From Rubrivirga sp046845755 (GTDB lineage: Bacteria > Bacteroidota > Rhodothermia > Rhodothermales > Rubricoccaceae): a stretch of DNA of 64,000 nucleotides. Numbering within the stretch: position 1 is the first letter of the stretch; each line of letters opens with the position of its first letter. The notes below the pieces were generated by a model. The model did not search any database. It saw only the letters and a program-made list of their open reading frames with translations, and had not been told where the DNA came from. A program made the translations under genes and the position numbers. Location of the stretch: contig NZ_CP177357.1 of assembly GCF_046845755.1 (NCBI RefSeq), positions 2,418,001 through 2,482,000 of the forward strand. Direction: 5' to 3'. This document shows positions 60,207 to 64,000 of the stretch, in pieces.

Positions 60207-61574
60207 CTAGACCTCCAGCACGCGGACCTCCGTCTGGACGCGGTCCTTGGGGATGAGCGCGGGCCAGTACGCGATGACCTCGCTGGGCCGCGGGCGGCCG
60301 CCCGCAAAGCCCGTGACGGCGCTCGGGCCGGTCAGGATGAGCGGGGCGATCTCGCGGCCGAACTGCTCGACGGCCGCCTTGTCCTGGCCGCGCACCGAGA
60401 CGCGGAGCTGGACCTCGTCGAGGTCGGCCTCTCGCGTCGGGTCCGACTCGGTCGTCTCGCTGAGCGCGTTGAGCCCGATGATCTCCGAGCGGTACTCGTC
60501 GAAGGCGAGGCCGAGCGCGTCGAGGCGGTCCTTCAGGATCTGGGCGGCGGCGCGGGCCTTGGCGGCGGCCTCCGGCCAGGCGTAGACCAACGTGGACGTG
60601 GCCTTCCAGCCGTCGGCGTAGGCGGCGGAGACCTTGAGGAACTCGGTGTCCTCGGTCCCCTGGATGCCGCTGACCTGCACGCGGTCGCCGCCCTGGTCGG
60701 CGAGCTGGATGCTGGTAAAGTCGGCGACGACGTCGGGCGTGATGTAGTCGGCCGGATCGCCGATCTCGTACAACAGCTGCTCGGCGACCGTCCCTCGCGA
60801 GACGAGCCCGCCGGTCCCCTCATGCTTGGTCACGACGAACGAGCCGTCGGCGGAGACCTCGGCGATGGGGAACCCGATGGCCGACATGTTGGGCACGTCG
60901 CGCCAGTCGGTAAAGTTGCCGCCCGACGACTGCGCGCCGCACTCGAGGATGTGGCCGGCGACCGTGCCGGCGGCCATCTTGTCCCAGTCGGCCCAGTCCC
61001 ACCCGAAGCGGTGGACGAGCGGGGCGAGCGTGAGGCCGGTGTCCGTAGTCCGCCCCGTGACGACCACGTCCGCCCCCATCGCCAGCGCCTCCGCGATGGG
61101 CTGGGCGCCGAGGTAGGCGTTCGCGCTCACGATGTGGTCGAGGACCTCGGCGAGCGGCTGGCCGGTCTCCATGTGCGCGAGCGGCACGCCGTCGGCGATC
61201 AGGTCGCCGAGCCGGTCGAGCAGGTCGTCGCCCGTCACGACGGCCACCTTGAGGCCGGTCACGCCCCGCTGGCGGGCGCCCTCGACGATCGCCTCGGCGC
61301 ACGCGACGGGGTTCACGCCGCCCGCGTTCGAGATCACCTTGAACCGCTTCTCGACGATGTCGGGCGCCAGCTCGGTGACCACCTCCACAAAGTCGCGGGC
61401 GTAGCCCTTCGTTTCGTCACGAAGCTTTTGCTTCTGCAGGATCGACATGGTGACCTCGGCGAGGTAGTCCATGACGAGCACGTCGATGGGCCCCAGCCGG
61501 GCCTGGTCGATGGGCGCGCGCTGGAGGTCTCCCCAGAAGCCCTGGCCGGAGGCGATGCGGATCGTATCAGACAT
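60207..61574 (-). CDS. AtuA-family (DUF1446) protein
   Basis: 455 residues. The sequence IRIASGQGFWGDLQ, then MDYLAEVTMSILQKQK, ISNAGGVNPVACAEAI, VVTGRTTDTGLTLAPLVHRF and HEGTGGLVSRGTVAEQLLYE is diagnostic of the family that includes AtuA of acyclic-terpene catabolism. No other atu or liu genes are near, so the terpene link is not supported here. Cytoplasmic, no membrane segment. The ATG at 61574 is conserved among relatives (MSDTIRIASG). Confidence 0.88.
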   Translation of the reverse strand: MSDTIRIASGQGFWGDLQRAPIDQARLGPIDVLVMDYLAEVTMSILQKQKLRDETKGYARDFVEVVTELAPDIVEKRFKVISNAGGVNPVACAEAIVEGARQRGVTGLKVAVVTGDDLLDRLGDLIADGVPLAHMETGQPLAEVLDHIVSANAYLGAQPIAEALAMGADVVVTGRTTDTGLTLAPLVHRFGWDWADWDKMAAGTVAGHILECGAQSSGGNFTDWRDVPNMSAIGFPIAEVSADGSFVVTKHEGTGGLVSRGTVAEQLLYEIGDPADYITPDVVADFTSIQLADQGGDRVQVSGIQGTEDTEFLKVSAAYADGWKATSTLVYAWPEAAAKARAAAQILKDRLDALGLAFDEYRSEIIGLNALSETTESDPTREADLDEVQLRVSVRGQDKAAVEQFGREIAPLILTGPSAVTGFAGGRPRPSEVIAYWPALIPKDRVQTEVRVLEV

Positions 61575-61697
61575 GCGTGGTGCGGGAGGTGGGGGCGCCG
61601 GGACGTTCCGGACCCGCGGTCGGAAACTACTCGCGGCCGGCGCCCGGCCCATCGAGACCGGATGCAGACTCGGGCAGAGCGTCGGCGGCGGTCGCCG

Positions 61698-63851
61698 CTA
61701 GCGCGGGTCGATGGGGAACGAGACCACAACCTCGGTCCCGCCGTCGGGACGGGGCCCAATCCGGAGGGCCCCGCCGACGCGGTCGGCGCGGTAACGCATG
61801 GTGTTGAGGCCGAGCCCGCCAGCGGCCGCCCCGGCGTTGTCGGGCAGGCCGCGGCCGTCGTCGCGGATGGCGAGCATGGCGGTGCCGTCTCTGGCGTGGA
61901 GCGCGATCTCGATGGTGGCGGGCCGGCCGTGGCGGGCGGCGTTCGCGACGGCCTCCTGGGCGATCCGCAAGAGGTGCCCCGCCGCCTCGACGGTCCGCGC
62001 GCCGACGGGCTCGGGCGCCCGGAAGACGCACGGGATGCCGTAGGCCTGGCCGACGTCCGCCGCCAGCCGGCCGAGCGCGACGGTCAGCCCGTTGCGGTCG
62101 GCGACGGCGGGGAGCAGGCCGCGCGCCGTGGCCCGGGCCTCGTTCAGCGCCCGCTCGACGAGGGCCCGCCCCTCGCGCGCCTCCTGCGCGCGGTCGCCGA
62201 GGCCTTGGGCCTCGAGCCCGTTCGCGAGTGCCTCGATGCGGAGCGCCGCGCCCGTGAGGACCTGGCCGAGCCCGTCGTGGAGGTCGCGGGCCATCCGCTC
62301 GCGCTCGTGGGCCGACACGTCGAGCACCTCGCGCTCGAGCCGGCGCCGATCCGTCACGTCGCGCTGCGTGCCGACGAAGTTGACGACGCGGCCGTCGGGC
62401 CCGTGCACCGGCGCGATCTCCCATTCGAGGTGGAAGGGCGTCCCGTCCTTGCGGTAGTTGATGGTCTCGGCCCGGACCATCTCGCCCGCTTCGAGCGCCG
62501 CGCGGACGCGGTCGAGCACGGCCCGCTCGGTGCGGGGGCCCTGGTACACGCGGGGCGTCTTGCCGACGATCTCGTCGGCTTGGTACCCGAAGATGTCGAG
62601 GTGGGCGGCGTTGGCGTACAGGATGTGCGGGCCGTCGACGAGGTCGGCGTCCGTCACGACGATGGCCTCAGCGGCGCTCGCGACGGCCGCCGCGAGCAGC
62701 TGGCGCTGGCGCTCCGACCGGCGCGCCTCGGTGATGTCCTCGCCGACGTAGGCGAAGAGCCCTACGGAAGCGGGCACGGGGCTGACGTTGAACCGAAGCA
62801 CGCGAGCGCCGGGCTCCGTCGAGCCCCACGGGTGGGAGGTCTCGAACGTGGCCGGGCCGTCGGCGGCCTGCTCGACGGCGGCCGACCACCGGCCGTGTTC
62901 GTCGAGGGGCACATCGAGCGAGGAGATGTCCACGCCGACCACCTCGCCGGCGGGGCGGCCGAACAGCGAGCTGGCCGCGCGGTTGACCGCGCGATGGGTC
63001 AGGCGGCCATGGCGGTGATCCAGCACGCCCATCGGCAGCGGCATCCCCTCGAAAAACGACCCCACCATCTCGGCGCGCTCGGCCGACACCTGCTCGGCCA
63101 GCACGCGCTCGGTCACGTCGTTCTGGACGCCGACGAAGTGGACCAGCGTGCCTGAGGCGTCGCGGATGGGCGAGACGTAGAGCTCGTTGTAGAACAGCTC
63201 GCCCGACTTGCGGTAGTTGCGGAGCACCACGCGCGCCGGCTCGCCCGCCGCGAGCGCGCGGCGCAGCACGTCGAGCTCGGGCTGGTCGTCGTCGCGCGTG
63301 CCGTCCGGACGGACCTGGAGAAAGCGGCAGTTCCGGCCGACGACCTCCTCGCGCGCGTACCCGGTCGACTCCAGAAAGTGCTCGTTGGCGAGCACGATCG
63401 GGGCGTCCGGCGCCCGCGCGTCGGTCACCACGATGAGGTTGTTGGCCGCGTCGAAGGCGAGCCGGAACAGGTCGGTCCGGTCGGCGGCGCCGCCCGTCGG
63501 GACCGGCCGCGCCAGCACCACGGCCCCGCCGCCCCCGTCGCTCAGCGACGCGTCGGCCGGGTCGACCGCGTGGAGGGCGACGCTCAGCCACGGCCCGCCG
63601 GCGACCGGGCGCACGTCCCACACGCCGACCGCCAGCCGCCCGTCGGGGCCGCGGATCGCGCCGCGGTCGTCGGGCGCGAGCAGGTCGTCGAACCGGGCGC
63701 CGCGCAGGTCGTCGCCGAAGAGGCCCGCCGCGCGTGCGTCTGCGAACACGACGACGCCCTCGGCGTCGAGCGCGAGGACGGCGTCGGGGAGGGCGCGGGC
63801 GAGGAGCCCGAACCCGCCGCTGTCGGAGGGGGCGTCGGTAAGGGTCGGCAT
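61698..63851 (-). CDS. PAS/LOV sensor histidine kinase (HisKA_3)
   Basis: 717 residues, no membrane segment, so cytoplasmic. PAS 1 (about 15-100) is degenerate. PAS 2 (about 125-250) is a LOV domain: GRNCRFLQ with flavin-binding Cys175, then NYRKSGELFYNEL (Asn212, Asn222) and FVGVQNDVT (Gln243). A third PAS-like region lies at about 262-375. PAS 4 (about 388-502) is LOV-like, with NYRKDGTPF and GTQRDVT, but the cysteine position reads proline (GKTPRVYQGP). The kinase is the HisKA_3 type with His525 in ARDLHDGLGQ and ATPase motifs NAARHG and DDGRGLP. I infer blue-light sensing. No NarL-type partner is adjacent. Confidence 0.93.
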   Translation of the reverse strand: MPTLTDAPSDSGGFGLLARALPDAVLALDAEGVVVFADARAAGLFGDDLRGARFDDLLAPDDRGAIRGPDGRLAVGVWDVRPVAGGPWLSVALHAVDPADASLSDGGGGAVVLARPVPTGGAADRTDLFRLAFDAANNLIVVTDARAPDAPIVLANEHFLESTGYAREEVVGRNCRFLQVRPDGTRDDDQPELDVLRRALAAGEPARVVLRNYRKSGELFYNELYVSPIRDASGTLVHFVGVQNDVTERVLAEQVSAERAEMVGSFFEGMPLPMGVLDHRHGRLTHRAVNRAASSLFGRPAGEVVGVDISSLDVPLDEHGRWSAAVEQAADGPATFETSHPWGSTEPGARVLRFNVSPVPASVGLFAYVGEDITEARRSERQRQLLAAAVASAAEAIVVTDADLVDGPHILYANAAHLDIFGYQADEIVGKTPRVYQGPRTERAVLDRVRAALEAGEMVRAETINYRKDGTPFHLEWEIAPVHGPDGRVVNFVGTQRDVTDRRRLEREVLDVSAHERERMARDLHDGLGQVLTGAALRIEALANGLEAQGLGDRAQEAREGRALVERALNEARATARGLLPAVADRNGLTVALGRLAADVGQAYGIPCVFRAPEPVGARTVEAAGHLLRIAQEAVANAARHGRPATIEIALHARDGTAMLAIRDDGRGLPDNAGAAAGGLGLNTMRYRADRVGGALRIGPRPDGGTEVVVSFPIDPR

Positions 63852-63867
63852 GGCAAACGGGTGGCTC

Positions 63868-63875
63868 GAAAGATA
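63868..63875 (-). promoter_or_regulatory. candidate -7 box for the LOV kinase
   Basis: TATCTTTC on the minus strand, 16 bases before the ATG at 63851, close to TAnnTTTG. No -33 box is evident. Confidence 0.35.
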
Positions 63876-63928
63876 CCCAGAGGGGTCGTCGGACTCGACA
63901 CGGACTGAGTACACCCGGCCCGTAGGCC

Positions 63929-64000
63929 CTAGCGGCCGATCGGCTCGACGCGGACGTCGTCCAGCATCACCTCCGAGACCACGAACGTCCGGCGCTCGTC
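63929..64000 (-). CDS. C-terminal end of an unidentified protein (cut by window edge)
   Basis: The last 23 codons and TAG of a leftward gene that begins beyond the window. The residues run DERRTFVVSEVMLDDVRVEP and then IGR. The VMLDDVRVEP ending resembles the final strand of secreted carbohydrate-binding or jelly-roll domains. Too short to name. It lies 77 bases upstream of the LOV-kinase start. Confidence 0.4.
   Translation of the reverse strand, partial: DERRTFVVSEVMLDDVRVEPIGR

Overview
The window (about 70% G+C by eye) looks like a chromosomal segment of a high-GC, Bacteroidota-related bacterium, most plausibly Rhodothermota (the Rubricoccus/Rubrivirga/Salinibacter side). The evidence is a secreted esterase with a type IX secretion (T9SS) C-terminal sorting domain, a SprE/PorW-like TPR lipoprotein, a DUF4290-like small protein, many LxxC lipoproteins, start codons without Shine-Dalgarno sequences, and promoter-like boxes of the Bacteroidota type (TAnnTTTG and degenerate forms). 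I see no rRNA, tRNA, CRISPR array, transposase, phage gene or plasmid module. Gene content is mostly core and housekeeping.

Layout. 1-5.8 kb: left-running str/S10 ribosomal operon rpsL-rpsG-fusA-tuf-rpsJ-rplC-rplD, cut by the window edge. 6.1-9.2 kb: T9SS-exported alpha/beta hydrolase. 9.3-17.7 kb: envelope block with FtsH, a SprE/PorW-like SPOR lipoprotein, two NfeD proteins and an L,D-transpeptidase. 17.8-23.5 kb: HAD phosphatase, lipoprotein, M1 peptidase, DoxX-like protein, FabI, a lone receiver and an IMPase. 23.6-27.8 kb: right-running cluster lipoprotein-birA-SDR-biotin carrier-pepE-PH protein. 27.8-34.8 kb: left-running genes including an Ere/ChaN-like secreted protein, FloA, MoaC, a 34-residue membrane peptide coupled to MoaA, and a CadC-like one-component sensor with a TolB-type propeller.

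35.3-41.7 kb: amidohydrolase and Dtd, then a divergent two-component operon (kinase, OmpR-type regulator, tandem jelly-roll lipoprotein) followed by a secreted protein. 41.7-47.8 kb: RdgB, bS21, a fused E2-E1 2-oxoglutarate decarboxylase/dehydrogenase (Kgd type) and a Spy/CpxP-like protein. 47.8-52.7 kb: a repeat-rich spacer, a NatAB-like ABC exporter, a lipoprotein and a beta-lactamase-fold hydrolase. 52.7-64 kb: small proteins, DinB-like, RuvC, YebC, a D-threonine-aldolase/D-serine-dehydratase-like enzyme, DUF4870, an MsbA-like exporter, a receiver-Hpt protein, an AtuA-family protein and a LOV-domain histidine kinase.

The observations most worth checking are these. (1) TGAC-core direct repeats with the same 10/21-bp spacing lie before both the kinase-regulator operon and the secreted gene at 41.07 kb. 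(2) Recurrent TA(T/G/C)CTT boxes lie upstream of starts, two of them so close that the mRNAs would be leaderless. (3) A string of hairpins ending in a strong plus-strand terminator at 34.9-35.2 kb has no plus-strand gene before it and may be a non-coding RNA. (4) The LOV kinase carries both a canonical and a cysteine-less LOV-like domain. (5) A 34-residue membrane peptide overlaps moaA. (6) A 21-bp tandem array and a perfect 34-bp palindrome lie at 48 kb.
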